Assembly: GCA_902771595.1 (NCBI GenBank)
Contig: CACXXH010000010.1
Location: 1 to 43,198, forward strand
Direction: 5' to 3'
Source of the DNA: Fibrobacter succinogenes
Lineage (GTDB): Bacteria > Fibrobacterota > Fibrobacteria > Fibrobacterales > Fibrobacteraceae
DNA: 43,198 nt
In this document: one piece after another, positions 1-6,817 of the stretch
Numbering within the stretch: position 1 is the stretch's first letter
Layout: the number at the start of each line of letters is the position of its first letter
The notes under the pieces: model-generated
Told to the model about the DNA's origin: nothing
The model's input: the letters and a program-made list of their open reading frames with translations, nothing else
Database searches by the model: none
Translations under genes and position numbers: made by a program

Positions 1-1
1 G

Positions 2-1153
2 AAGTTCTACACCGACGCCTTCATGGCCGACTGGCACCGCCTGAACATCCAGGAACCGACCCGCTGGACGCCTGCCACGCAGCACATCCAGGAACAGATT
101 GAACTGGTGAAGACCCTCGAAGAAAAGGGCTACACCTACCGCACATCCGACGGCATTTACTTCGACAGCCTCAAGTTCCCGCGCTATGCCGACTTTGCCC
201 GCCTCGACGTGGAAAACCTCCGCAAGGGCAGCCGCATCGACATGGGCGAGAAGCACAACGCCACCGACTTCGCGCTGTGGAAGTTCAGCCCGAAGGACAA
301 GAAGCGCGCCATGGAATGGGACAGCCCGTGGGGCGTTGGTTTCCCCGGCTGGCACATCGAATGCTCCGCCATGGCCATGAAGTATAACGGCCCGACGCTC
401 GACATCCACTGCGGCGGTACCGACCACATCCGCGTGCACCACACCAACGAAATCGCCCAGAGCGAATGCGCCAACGGCGTCCCGTTCGCCCGTTTCTGGA
501 TGCACGGCGAATTCCTCCGCACCGCAAGCGAAGAAAAGCTCGAGGACGGCACCACCGAACAGAAGTTCGGCAAGATGAGCAAGTCCAGCGGCGAATTCCT
601 GACGGTTTCGCTCCTGATGGACCGCGGCTTCAACCCGCTCGACTACCGCTTCTTCGCGATTGGTAGTCACTACCGCAACTACCTGAACTTCACATGGGAA
701 GCTTTGGAAGGTGCCAAGGAAGGCCTCAAGAGCTTGCACAAGAAGACGGACCCGCTGATCGGCAAGGCTACCGCTATCGAAAGCGAAGCTGCCAAGGCAT
801 TCCAGAACGAATTCAAGGACGCCATCGGCGACGACCTGAACATGCCGCGTGCACTCGGCATCATGAACACGATGCTCAAGAGCGATATCGACGACGGCGA
901 GAAGGCCGCCCTGGTCGCCGACTTCGACAAGATCTTCGGATTGAAGCTCGACCAGCCGCGCGAAGAATATGCGAAGAAGGGCGCCAACGACGGCATCGAC
1001 ACCGCCAAGATCGAAGCCCTGATTGCCGCCCGAAAGGAAGCCCGCGCCAACAAGAACTGGGCCGAGAGCGACCGCATCCGCGACGAACTCGCCGCAATGA
1101 ACGTGGTCATCAAGGACTCTAAGGAAGGCACGACCTGGGAAATCAAGGCGTAG
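2..1153 (+). CDS. cysS: cysteine--tRNA ligase (5' end outside the window)
   Basis: Class I aminoacyl-tRNA synthetase that charges tRNA-Cys in the cytoplasm. The frame is open from base 2, so the N-terminal part with the HIGH motif lies upstream of the window; 383 residues are visible against about 460 for a whole enzyme. Diagnostic pieces are the zinc-site segments GWHIECSAM and HHTNEIAQSE, the WMHGEFL segment before the adenylate site, and the KMSKS loop (GKMSKSSGEF). The helical tRNA-binding C-terminus (RKEARANKNWAESDRIRDEL) is complete. The gene ends at TAG and is followed by a clear terminator about 110 bp downstream. The family call is secure; only the start is missing. Confidence 0.96.
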   Translation, partial: KFYTDAFMADWHRLNIQEPTRWTPATQHIQEQIELVKTLEEKGYTYRTSDGIYFDSLKFPRYADFARLDVENLRKGSRIDMGEKHNATDFALWKFSPKDKKRAMEWDSPWGVGFPGWHIECSAMAMKYNGPTLDIHCGGTDHIRVHHTNEIAQSECANGVPFARFWMHGEFLRTASEEKLEDGTTEQKFGKMSKSSGEFLTVSLLMDRGFNPLDYRFFAIGSHYRNYLNFTWEALEGAKEGLKSLHKKTDPLIGKATAIESEAAKAFQNEFKDAIGDDLNMPRALGIMNTMLKSDIDDGEKAALVADFDKIFGLKLDQPREEYAKKGANDGIDTAKIEALIAARKEARANKNWAESDRIRDELAAMNVVIKDSKEGTTWEIKA

Positions 1154-1211
1154 GGCGGCAAAGCCACCTGCGATTACTTTGTTTGCAACGGTGAGCTACC
1201 GCCCCAAAGGG

Positions 1212-1251
1212 TTACATACCAAACCTCAATTTCGCAGGTTTTAGTATGTAA
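1212..1251. repeat. 40-bp inverted-repeat unit 1 (TTACATACYA-N20-TAGTATGTAA)
   Basis: The arms TTACATACCA and TAGTATGTAA bound exactly 40 bp. In this copy the complementarity continues inward (CCAAACCT against AGGTTTTAG), so it could fold into a hairpin of about 15 bp with a 9-nt loop. It lies between the cysS stop codon and the cysS terminator, so it would be part of the cysS 3' UTR. Function unknown. Confidence 0.75.
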
Positions 1252-1266
1252 AATTCATTCTTTTTG

Positions 1267-1300
1267 AAGCCTAAAACGACATGTTTTAGGCTTTTTCTTT
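1267..1300 (+). terminator. Rho-independent terminator of cysS
   Basis: A perfect 10-bp stem (AAGCCTAAAA, 1267-1276, with TTTTAGGCTT, 1284-1293) with a 7-nt loop is followed by a T-rich tract. It lies 113 bp after the cysS stop. Confidence 0.85.
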
Positions 1301-1347
1301 TACTTTCACCTCAAAAAGTATCAAAAAGGGAGCAATGGCGACAAATA

Positions 1348-1387
1348 TTACATACCACACCCCCGAAAAAAAGCTTTTAGTATGTAA
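1348..1387. repeat. 40-bp inverted-repeat unit 2
   Basis: Same arms as unit 1 (TTACATACCA and TAGTATGTAA) and the same 40-bp length, but the inner 20 bases are unrelated (C-run then A-run). It lies beyond the cysS terminator, upstream of the hydrolase promoter. Confidence 0.75.
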
Positions 1388-1410
1388 GCAAGAAAAACAG
1401 CAACGGCAGA

Positions 1411-1450
1411 TTACATACTATTTGCACCACAGAGACAATTTAGTATGTAA
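1411..1450. repeat. 40-bp inverted-repeat unit 3
   Basis: Perfect 10-bp arms TTACATACTA and TAGTATGTAA bound 40 bp, again with a different 20-bp interior. It begins 23 bp after unit 2 ends and ends 66 bp before the -10 box of the next gene. Apart from the three units, the terminator and the promoter, I see nothing coding in 1154-1529. Confidence 0.75.
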
Positions 1451-1516
1451 TACAGGCCTTTCCAGCACCAGCCTTTCGCCTTAAAGGAAGGGTCCATTAA
1501 AAAAAGAGAACATTTC

Positions 1517-1522
1517 TATATT
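1517..1522 (+). promoter_or_regulatory. -10 box TATATT, probably leaderless promoter of the MBL-fold gene
   Basis: TATATT is followed by 7 nt and then ATG at 1530. Transcription would start at or within a base or two of the A of ATG. No Shine-Dalgarno sequence is present. Confidence 0.6.
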
Positions 1523-1529
1523 GTCTTAC

Positions 1530-2186
1530 ATGGTTATCAAGCAATTTGTCGTAAACCCCTTCAGCGTGAATGGTTTCGTTTTAAGCAACGATAACGGCGA
1601 CGCGATTCTCATCGACCCAAGCGTTTCTAGCGAGCAGGAAGAACAGGCTCTCGCCCGCTATATCGAGCAGAACGGCTTGACCGTGCGTCGGCTTCTGAAC
1701 ACGCACCTGCACCTGGATCACGTGCTGGGCAACGCCTTTGTCGCCCGCAAGTATGGCGTGCAGCCCGAGGCTCACGAAGAAGACGCCTTCCTGCTTGATT
1801 TGCAAGAGGAACAGAGCCAGATGTTCGGCCTCCCGATGCGGGAACATTCGCCCGGACTCGGCAACTACCTTGCCGAGGGCGATGCCGTCGAGGTTCCCGG
1901 TATCAAGTTGCAGGTTTTCCATATCGCAGGGCACTCTCCCGGCGGCATCGCGTTTTACTGCGAAAACCCGGGCGAAGTGAACGGGCAGAAAGATGTTCCA
2001 CCCCTGCTGTTCCCCGGCGACATCATGTTCGCAGGCAGCCGCGGACGCAGCGACCTCTTCGGCGGGGACGACGATGCACTTGTAAGCGGAATCAAGAACA
2101 AACTGCTTTCGCTCCCGAAGGATACAGTCGTATTCCCCGGACACGGACCCATGACGACGATTGGGGATGAGAGGAGATGGTATTAG
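1530..2186 (+). CDS. metallo-beta-lactamase-fold hydrolase (glyoxalase II-like)
   Basis: A 218-residue soluble metallohydrolase of the MBL fold. It has the metal motif THLHLDH (residues 58-64), a further His in AGHSPGG (H135), the bridging Asp in PGDIMF (D164) and the last His in FPGHGPMT (H205). This is the complete dinuclear-site set of the glyoxalase II/YcbL-type branch, which hydrolyses thioesters such as S-lactoylglutathione. The true substrate cannot be read from sequence. A TTG at 1521 in the same frame would give a longer protein, but it overlaps the -10 box; the ATG at 1530 fits a leaderless start. It is followed 73 bp later by a same-strand acyltransferase gene. Confidence 0.88.
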   Translation: MVIKQFVVNPFSVNGFVLSNDNGDAILIDPSVSSEQEEQALARYIEQNGLTVRRLLNTHLHLDHVLGNAFVARKYGVQPEAHEEDAFLLDLQEEQSQMFGLPMREHSPGLGNYLAEGDAVEVPGIKLQVFHIAGHSPGGIAFYCENPGEVNGQKDVPPLLFPGDIMFAGSRGRSDLFGGDDDALVSGIKNKLLSLPKDTVVFPGHGPMTTIGDERRWY

Positions 2187-2206
2187 GTTCAGGGTTTGAA
2201 AAACTG

Positions 2207-2244
2207 ATGCTGCCCTGAATCAAGTTCAGGGTGACAGTCAGCAT
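2207..2244. repeat. small dispersed inverted repeat (ATGCTG...CAGCAT type)
   Basis: Nested inverted repeat: outer ATGCTG/CAGCAT and inner CCCTGAA/TTCAGGG. A shorter relative (ATGCTGAC-gaag-GTCAGCAT) occurs at 4395-4414. Both lie just after stop codons and lack a T-tract, so they look like a dispersed intergenic repeat rather than terminators. Confidence 0.5.
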
Positions 2245-2259
2245 GACGAGCGGGTAGGA

Positions 2260-3438
2260 ATGGGTAACGGGACTGCAAGAATTGGGTGGATAGACGAGTT
2301 CAAGGGATTCGTCCTTTTGCTCGTATGCCTCTTCCATGTGGAGCAGGCGTTTCCGCAGGCGCACATGAACATGATCCACCTGAGCGCGATGCGCATGTCG
2401 GCATTCTTCTTCATTTCGGGCATGCTTTTCAGCACGCGACGCTTCGGCGATTTCAAGAGCTACTTTATCCACAAGACGCGCGTCCTGCTCGTCCCCTACA
2501 TCCTGCTTTCGCTCCTGTTCCTCCTGCTCGACCCAGTCTTGTACAACTTCGACCTGTTCCCGAAGGCGCCGCGCATGACCATCATGAACATCCGCCCGCA
2601 TATCGCGAACGTCTGGGACTACATCTACTGGAACCTCGCGAAGATTTTCGTGGCAGGCAAATCCTCCATCGGGTCGGGGCCGCTCTGGTTCGTGTTCACG
2701 CTCTACTCGGTGAGCCTTATTTTCTATGGGGTGCAAGCGATTGCAAACGCCCTTTCGCCGGTTTCAGGCAAGCGTTCGCGGAACAAGTCCGGAATAGCAG
2801 GCCGGATAATCATCGCAGTTGCCGCAATCGCAGGCCTCGCGGGAGGTTGGCTCCTGTACAGGCACCACATCCGGCTTCCGCTCGGAATCGAGCGCGACCT
2901 CACCGTGCTGTTCTTCTTCGCCTGCGGGTACATCTGCAAGGGAATCATCCAGAAGCGCCTCTGCAACAAAGGGAAAAACCGCATCCCCTGGAGCCTCGTC
3001 GTGGCAACGTCCGTCACGTCGTTCATCCTCTACGCGGCCACCGAAGTGCCGGACCCGAACTTCAGCATCATGAACAACGACCTCGGGAAGAGCCTCCCCT
3101 TGTTCCTAGCGAGTTCCGCATTCGGAATCATCGGGCTTTTGACCGCCTTTATCGCCATAGACAGGATTCCCGACATCCTGCCCCTCCGAATCGCGAAGGG
3201 AATCCTCCGCAACATTTCGCGCAACGCGCTCGTGATACTCGCCGTCCACTGGTATATACTGCTCGTGATGCGCCTGCTGTTCCGCGCATCCTTCAACAAG
3301 CCGGGAATCGCCTACCTCTCCATCGCGGTTGTTGCCGCGGGCGTCATTGTCGCCATACCGCTATTCCGCTGCAAGCTCTACCGCCTGCTCGGCAAGCAGA
3401 AAATCAGCGCAAGCGAAAGCCTGAGCATCGAAAAATAG
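2260..3438 (+). CDS. acyltransferase 3 family membrane protein
   Basis: A 392-residue polytopic inner-membrane protein of the acyltransferase-3 (OafA/NodX-like) family. Members move acetyl or other acyl groups onto sugars or lipids of the envelope. The N-terminus carries the family signature WIDEFKG followed by a hydrophobic helix ending in LFHVEQAF, where the conserved His sits. About ten hydrophobic segments follow, for example around residues 42-58, 70-88, 145-165, 185-205 and 320-370, with the basic cytoplasmic tail usual for the family. No SGNH domain is fused. No obvious Shine-Dalgarno precedes ATG 2260, so the start is the least certain part. The acceptor is unknown. Confidence 0.82.
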   Translation: MGNGTARIGWIDEFKGFVLLLVCLFHVEQAFPQAHMNMIHLSAMRMSAFFFISGMLFSTRRFGDFKSYFIHKTRVLLVPYILLSLLFLLLDPVLYNFDLFPKAPRMTIMNIRPHIANVWDYIYWNLAKIFVAGKSSIGSGPLWFVFTLYSVSLIFYGVQAIANALSPVSGKRSRNKSGIAGRIIIAVAAIAGLAGGWLLYRHHIRLPLGIERDLTVLFFFACGYICKGIIQKRLCNKGKNRIPWSLVVATSVTSFILYAATEVPDPNFSIMNNDLGKSLPLFLASSAFGIIGLLTAFIAIDRIPDILPLRIAKGILRNISRNALVILAVHWYILLVMRLLFRASFNKPGIAYLSIAVVAAGVIVAIPLFRCKLYRLLGKQKISASESLSIEK

Positions 3439-3518
3439 CGGGCCGCGCATCCCATACTCAAATTTCGCGCGCTTCTTGTAACCACATCATGCAAGCGCAT
3501 TCCTCGCCGAAAGAAAAA

Positions 3519-3785
3519 TCAGAGGTAGCTCTTGTTCATGCGCGGGACTTCCGTCTCGTGCTGCTTCTTCGGCACGTACACCTTTATGGCATAGACGTTC
3601 TGTTCCGTCTCCGCCACGATGTCGCCTTCCTGCAGGTCCTCGTAGAGTTCGATTTCTATTTCCACGCCGTCGCGGGCAATGCAGCGCACCGACCGCGCCG
3701 TGAGTTCCTCGCGCAAGAGCGGGACATCGACAACCTTCTTGTAGGTTCCGTGATGTGTGGTTCCGAGAATCCTGTTACAAAACAT
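3519..3785 (-). CDS. small protein of unknown function
   Basis: An 88-residue protein that I cannot assign. It has no signal peptide or membrane helix, is rich in beta-branched and acidic residues, and contains the stretch EDLQEGDIVAETEQ followed by NVYAIKVYV. This looks like a small beta-domain faintly reminiscent of the UreE N-terminal fold, though no urease genes are nearby. It is transcribed divergently from gmk with only 27 bp between the two start codons. A TAAATT box 6 nt before its ATG (3792-3797, minus strand) suggests a leaderless mRNA. The divergent layout, plausible start and absence of overlap make it a likely real gene. Confidence 0.6.
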   Translation of the reverse strand: MFCNRILGTTHHGTYKKVVDVPLLREELTARSVRCIARDGVEIEIELYEDLQEGDIVAETEQNVYAIKVYVPKKQHETEVPRMNKSYL

Positions 3786-3791
3786 GCCCCA

Positions 3792-3805
3792 AATTTAACT
3801 ACATT
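3792..3805. promoter_or_regulatory. back-to-back -10 boxes of the divergent pair (small protein / gmk)
   Basis: Minus strand: TAAATT (3797-3792), 6 nt before ATG 3785. Plus strand: TACATT (3800-3805), 7 nt before ATG 3813. The two hexamers are 2 bp apart, so each -35 region would lie in or next to the opposite coding sequence. Confidence 0.45.
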
Positions 3806-3812
3806 TTTCCGC

Positions 3813-4373
3813 ATGAAAAACAAGCTCTTCGTGATGAGCGCCGCAAGTGGCGCCGGCAAGACCACCCTCAAGGACAAGGTCATCGGGGAATTCCCGGACA
3901 TTGTGTATTCCATCTCGGCAACGACGCGCAAGCCCCGCGAGGGCGAAGTCGACGGCGTGCACTACTTCTTCAAGACGAAGGAAGAGTTCGAGCAGATGAT
4001 CAAGGACGATGCGCTTGTGGAATACAACCTGGTGCACGGCAACTACTACGGCACGCCCAAGTTCTTCGTCGAGGACATGCTCAAGCAGGGCAAGCGCGTT
4101 CTATTTGATATAGACGTGTTCGGCAAGGTGAACTTCGACAAGGTCTACCCCGAGGCGACGGGCATCCTCATCCTGCCCCCGAGCGAAGAAGAACTCGAGC
4201 GCAGGCTCCGCGGGCGCGGCACCGACAGCGAAGAAGTCATCCAGACCCGCCTCCACAACGCGAAAAAGGAGATGGAATTCGCGAAAACGCAGGGAAAATA
4301 CGAGTTCACCATCGTGAACGACGACCTCGAGAAGGCGGCAAACGAGCTCCGGGCCATCCTAAAAGGCGAATAA
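3813..4373 (+). CDS. gmk: guanylate kinase
   Basis: A 186-residue cytoplasmic kinase converting GMP and ATP to GDP and ADP in guanine nucleotide metabolism. The P-loop ASGAGKTT is at residues 11-18. The GMP-binding segment follows (SISATTRKPREGEVDGVHYF), then the EYNLVHGNYYGTP motif and the lid region with RLRGRGTDSEE. Length matches the family (about 190-205). The frame is open much further upstream, but ATG 3813 is the start demanded by the conserved N-terminus and is preceded by a -10-like box 7 nt away. A strong terminator follows at 4426. Confidence 0.96.
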   Translation: MKNKLFVMSAASGAGKTTLKDKVIGEFPDIVYSISATTRKPREGEVDGVHYFFKTKEEFEQMIKDDALVEYNLVHGNYYGTPKFFVEDMLKQGKRVLFDIDVFGKVNFDKVYPEATGILILPPSEEELERRLRGRGTDSEEVIQTRLHNAKKEMEFAKTQGKYEFTIVNDDLEKAANELRAILKGE

Positions 4374-4394
4374 AGCCATTCTACCCCCATCGTC

Positions 4395-4414
4395 ATGCTG
4401 ACGAAGGTCAGCAT
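4395..4414. repeat. small inverted repeat (ATGCTGAC/GTCAGCAT)
   Basis: Perfect 8-bp arms with a 4-nt loop and no T-tract. Related to the repeat at 2207-2244; lies 21 bp after the gmk stop. Confidence 0.45.
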
Positions 4415-4425
4415 CAGAATCACTC

Positions 4426-4460
4426 AAAATTGGCGATTTTAATCAGAAATCGCCAATTTT
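4426..4460 (+). terminator. terminator of gmk
   Basis: Perfect 14-bp inverted repeat (4426-4439 with 4447-4460, core TTGGCGATTT/AAATCGCCAA) with a 7-nt loop and a T-rich 3' arm. The stem is A/T-flanked on both sides and may act in both directions. Confidence 0.75.
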
Positions 4461-4481
4461 TACAATTTCTTGCGTTAATTT

Positions 4482-4525
4482 GTATGTAAAAGACGGAAAA
4501 ATTTACATTTCCGTCCTTTACACAC
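4482..4525. promoter_or_regulatory. long imperfect inverted repeat upstream of the rpsP promoter
   Basis: Arms 4482-4499 (starting GTATGTAAAAGACGG) and 4508-4525 match at 16 of 18 positions around an 8-nt centre. It ends 14 bp before the rpsP -10 box, where a -35 element or operator would lie. The arm begins with GTATGTAA, the same octamer that bounds the 40-bp units at 1212-1450. Confidence 0.5.
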
Positions 4526-4539
4526 AAAAGGTTTATTTC

Positions 4540-4545
4540 TATATT
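4540..4545 (+). promoter_or_regulatory. -10 box of the rpsP operon
   Basis: TATATT in the context TTTCTATATTG, the recurring promoter form of this window. It gives a leader of about 50 nt that contains a small CCCGG/CCGGG hairpin before the ribosome-binding site AGAGG (4591-4595). Confidence 0.6.
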
Positions 4546-4600
4546 GCCTTCGCAAAAAAACAACAACCCCCGGTTTCCGGGAACCCCAAAAGAGGTTAAA

Positions 4601-5038
4601 ATGGCAACTGTTATCCGTCTCGCTCGCTTCGGCAAGCGCCACAACCCGATCTACCGCGCCATCGTCATCGACAACCGCAAGGCTCGTGACGACAGCTTTA
4701 TCGAACAGGTCGGTTTCTACAACCCGAACATGAAGAAGGCCGAAATCCGTTTCGACCAGGAAAAGGTTCTCAAGTGGCTCTCCGTCGGTGCTCAGCCGTC
4801 TGACACCGTCCGCAACCTCCTGAAGCAGGTCGGCATCCTCGACTTGTTCCACGAGATCAAGGCCGGCCGTTCTATCGAAGGCAAGACCGCTACTCCGCGT
4901 GCCGAAAAGAAGAAGGCCGTGAAGCTCGGCCCCAAGGCCCTCGCCAAGATCGAAGCCGAAAAGGCCGCCAAGGAAGCCGCTGCTGCTGAAGCCGCTGCCG
5001 CCTCCGAAGCTCCGGCCGAGGCTCCTGCCGAAGCCTAA
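4601..5038 (+). CDS. rpsP: 30S ribosomal protein S16
   Basis: A 145-residue small-subunit protein needed for 30S assembly. The core of about 80 residues begins ATVIRLARFGKRHNPIYRAI and includes the usual FYNP motif (VGFYNPN). It is followed by an unusually long Lys- then Ala/Glu-rich tail of roughly 60 residues ending in repeated APAEA, likely disordered. ATG 4601 is chosen because it restores the normal S16 N-terminus and has AGAGG 5 nt upstream; the frame is open upstream, but that part is leader containing the promoter. First gene of rpsP-rimM-trmD-rplS, though a terminator stands between it and rimM. Confidence 0.96.
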   Translation: MATVIRLARFGKRHNPIYRAIVIDNRKARDDSFIEQVGFYNPNMKKAEIRFDQEKVLKWLSVGAQPSDTVRNLLKQVGILDLFHEIKAGRSIEGKTATPRAEKKKAVKLGPKALAKIEAEKAAKEAAAAEAAAASEAPAEAPAEA

Positions 5039-5050
5039 TCATGCGCTTTT

Positions 5051-5085
5051 AAAAAGTCCTGTGCCCCGCGCACGGGACTTTTTTT
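5051..5085 (+). terminator. terminator or attenuator between rpsP and rimM
   Basis: The stem AAAAAGTCCTGTGC (5051-5064) pairs with GCACGGGACTTTTT (5070-5083), with one G-U pair, a 5-nt loop and a 7-T run. It begins 13 bp after the rpsP stop, so rpsP can be made separately from the downstream genes. Confidence 0.85.
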
Positions 5086-5152
5086 ATCCCGCAAAGCAAC
5101 CGCAAACCCGTAGCCTTTACATCCACCAACCGATTCCTACCGCCTACCAGAA

Positions 5153-5734
5153 ATGTCCGACTCCCAGGAATACATAACCGTCTGCCAGCTCATGCGCACG
5201 CATGGCGTGAAAGGGTACATCAAGGCGATGCCCCTGACTCACGACCTCACGCGCCACAAGAGCCTCAAGGACGTGCGCCTGAAGAAGACGAACGGCGAGG
5301 AACTGGACCTGCGTATCGAGGACTCGAAACAAGCGAACGACATTTGGCTCCTCAAGTTCGAGGGCTACGACACGCCCGAATCGCTCGTGCATTTCGTGAA
5401 CGGCGACGTGATGATTCCTGAATCCGAGAGGCTCCCGCTCCCCGAGGGCGAGTACTACATCGACGACCTGGAAGGCTTCCGCGTCCATACGGAAGACGGC
5501 CGCGACATCGGCGAGGTTCTCTCCGTAGAAGAACTCCCGACTGTCAACGCGTTCAATATCAGGTTCGACGAGGAGTTCCAGTCCGAATTCAGCAAGAAGC
5601 CGGTCTTCGCCCCGTGGATTGACGACTGCGTGCTCGATATCGACGACGAAGGCGAGTTCATCGTTTGCGATGCGGCCTACCTGAAGGCACTCTGCCCCGA
5701 GGACCACAGTTCCGAGGCGAAGGCGGAGGGCTAG
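5153..5734 (+). CDS. rimM: ribosome maturation factor RimM
   Basis: A 193-residue factor that binds S19 and helps mature the 30S head. The N-terminal RimM domain opens with the expected T-V-C-Q-L-M-R-T-H-G-V-K-G-Y-I-K pattern (residues 8-23). The C-terminal PRC-barrel-like half contains YYIDDLEGF and the closing PWIDDCVLDIDDE. Length is slightly above the usual 165-185. It sits between rpsP and trmD as in many bacteria; the start of trmD is 5 bases after its stop, implying cotranscription. Confidence 0.94.
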   Translation: MSDSQEYITVCQLMRTHGVKGYIKAMPLTHDLTRHKSLKDVRLKKTNGEELDLRIEDSKQANDIWLLKFEGYDTPESLVHFVNGDVMIPESERLPLPEGEYYIDDLEGFRVHTEDGRDIGEVLSVEELPTVNAFNIRFDEEFQSEFSKKPVFAPWIDDCVLDIDDEGEFIVCDAAYLKALCPEDHSSEAKAEG

Positions 5735-5738
5735 CGCG

Positions 5739-6443
5739 ATGGTCATCGACTGCATCACCATATTCCCCGAGATGTTCACCCCGATGAAGCAATCCATCAT
5801 GGGGCGCGCACAGGCGAAAGGGCTCCTGGAATTCAACACCGTCTACCTCCGCGACTTCGCGATAAACGACTACGGCCAGGTGGACGACGTGCCCTACGGG
5901 GGCGAACCGGGCATGGTGCTCCGGCCCGAACCGCTCGCCGCCGCCATCCGCAGCACGGGCGTGAAGCAGGACGGAGGCAAGGTCATCTACCTCACGGCAG
6001 ACGGCGTGCCCTTTACGCACAAGATCGCGGAAGAACTCTCGCACGAAAGCCACCTGGTGCTCGTGTGCGGGCACTACAAGGGCATCGACGACCGCATCCG
6101 CCAGACCGAGGTCGATATGGAGATTTCCATAGGCGATTTCGTGGTCAGCGGCGGTGAATTGCCCGCCATGCTGGTGACCGATGCGGTAGTGAGGCTCATC
6201 GACGGCGCCCTCGGGAACCGCGAAAGCGGCGATACCGACTCCTTCGCGCAGGGCGTACTGGGATGGCCGGTCTACACCCGTCCGGAGGAATTCGAGGGCA
6301 AAAAGGTGCCCGAAGTGCTCCTTTCGGGCCATCATAAGAACATTTCTGAATGGCGGAAGCAGGAATCCCTGAAAAGAACGCAGGAAAGACGCCCCGACAT
6401 CCTTGAAAAAATCAAATTAAATGCTAAATTTGGCGACAAATAA
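5739..6443 (+). CDS. trmD: tRNA (guanine-N1)-methyltransferase
   Basis: A 234-residue SPOUT-class methyltransferase that puts m1G at position 37 of tRNAs reading CNN codons, preventing +1 frameshifting. The N-terminus IDCITIFPEMF is characteristic. The trefoil-knot SAM site shows LVCGHYKGIDDR and SIGDFVVSGGELPA. The C-terminal helical domain (RPEEFEGKKVPEVLLSGHH) is complete. It starts four bases after rimM and is followed 16 bp later by rplS. Confidence 0.97.
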   Translation: MVIDCITIFPEMFTPMKQSIMGRAQAKGLLEFNTVYLRDFAINDYGQVDDVPYGGEPGMVLRPEPLAAAIRSTGVKQDGGKVIYLTADGVPFTHKIAEELSHESHLVLVCGHYKGIDDRIRQTEVDMEISIGDFVVSGGELPAMLVTDAVVRLIDGALGNRESGDTDSFAQGVLGWPVYTRPEEFEGKKVPEVLLSGHHKNISEWRKQESLKRTQERRPDILEKIKLNAKFGDK

Positions 6444-6459
6444 TTAAGAGGTACACATT

Positions 6460-6807
6460 ATGTCCCTGAACATCGAAGCAATCCATAGCGAAAACGTGAA
6501 GTCCGATGTGCCGGCCTTCCGCGCTGGCGACACCGTCACTGTCAACGTCAAGGTCATTGAAGGCACCAAGGAACGTATCCAGCCGTTCAAGGGTGTTGTC
6601 ATCCAGCTCAAGAACTCGGGCGTTTCCAAGACCCTCACCGTCCGCAAGATGTCCGGCTCCGTTGCCGTTGAACGCATCTTCCCGGTGAACAGCCCCCGTA
6701 TCGATTCCATCGTTCTCGACCGCGCCGGTAAGGTCCGCCAGTCTCGCATCTACTACATGCGCAACCTCCGCGGCAAGGCTGCCCGTATCGAAGAACGCGA
6801 AGCCTAA
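6460..6807 (+). CDS. rplS: 50S ribosomal protein L19
   Basis: A 115-residue large-subunit protein at the 30S-50S interface. The family core is present: FRAGDTVTVNVKVIEGTKER, RIQPFKGVVI, and the C-terminal motif VRQSRIYYMRNLRGKAARI. A Shine-Dalgarno AAGAGG lies 8 bp before ATG. It ends the rpsP-rimM-trmD-rplS cluster. Its stop codon lies inside an 18-bp perfect palindrome that touches the next gene's start. Confidence 0.97.
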   Translation: MSLNIEAIHSENVKSDVPAFRAGDTVTVNVKVIEGTKERIQPFKGVVIQLKNSGVSKTLTVRKMSGSVAVERIFPVNSPRIDSIVLDRAGKVRQSRIYYMRNLRGKAARIEEREA

Positions 6808-6816
6808 TTAGGCTTC
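6799..6816. promoter_or_regulatory. 18-bp perfect palindrome over the rplS stop and before the cNMP-domain gene
   Basis: GAAGCCTAATTAGGCTTC reads the same on both strands with no loop. It contains the rplS TAA (6805-6807) and ends one base before ATG 6818. It could be a protein-binding site or a short hairpin in the mRNA; no T-run follows, so it is not a typical terminator. Confidence 0.45.
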
Positions 6817-6817
6817 A

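Noticed and set aside
1212..1251. Unit 1 as the cysS terminator
   Set aside because: It lacks a T-run, while a canonical terminator follows at 1267-1300.
1212..1450. Possible small CRISPR array
   Set aside because: The repeated octamers alternate in orientation, the units are irregularly spaced (136 and 63 bp between starts), and no cas genes are present.
3519..3785. UreE-like urease accessory protein
   Set aside because: Only a vague beta-domain resemblance, no metal-binding His tail and no urease genes; left as unknown.
2286..3812. Long frame continuous with gmk, opposite or out of frame to the acyltransferase gene
   Set aside because: Only the part from ATG 3813 matches guanylate kinase; the upstream part is Pro/Arg-rich out-of-frame translation and the spacer.
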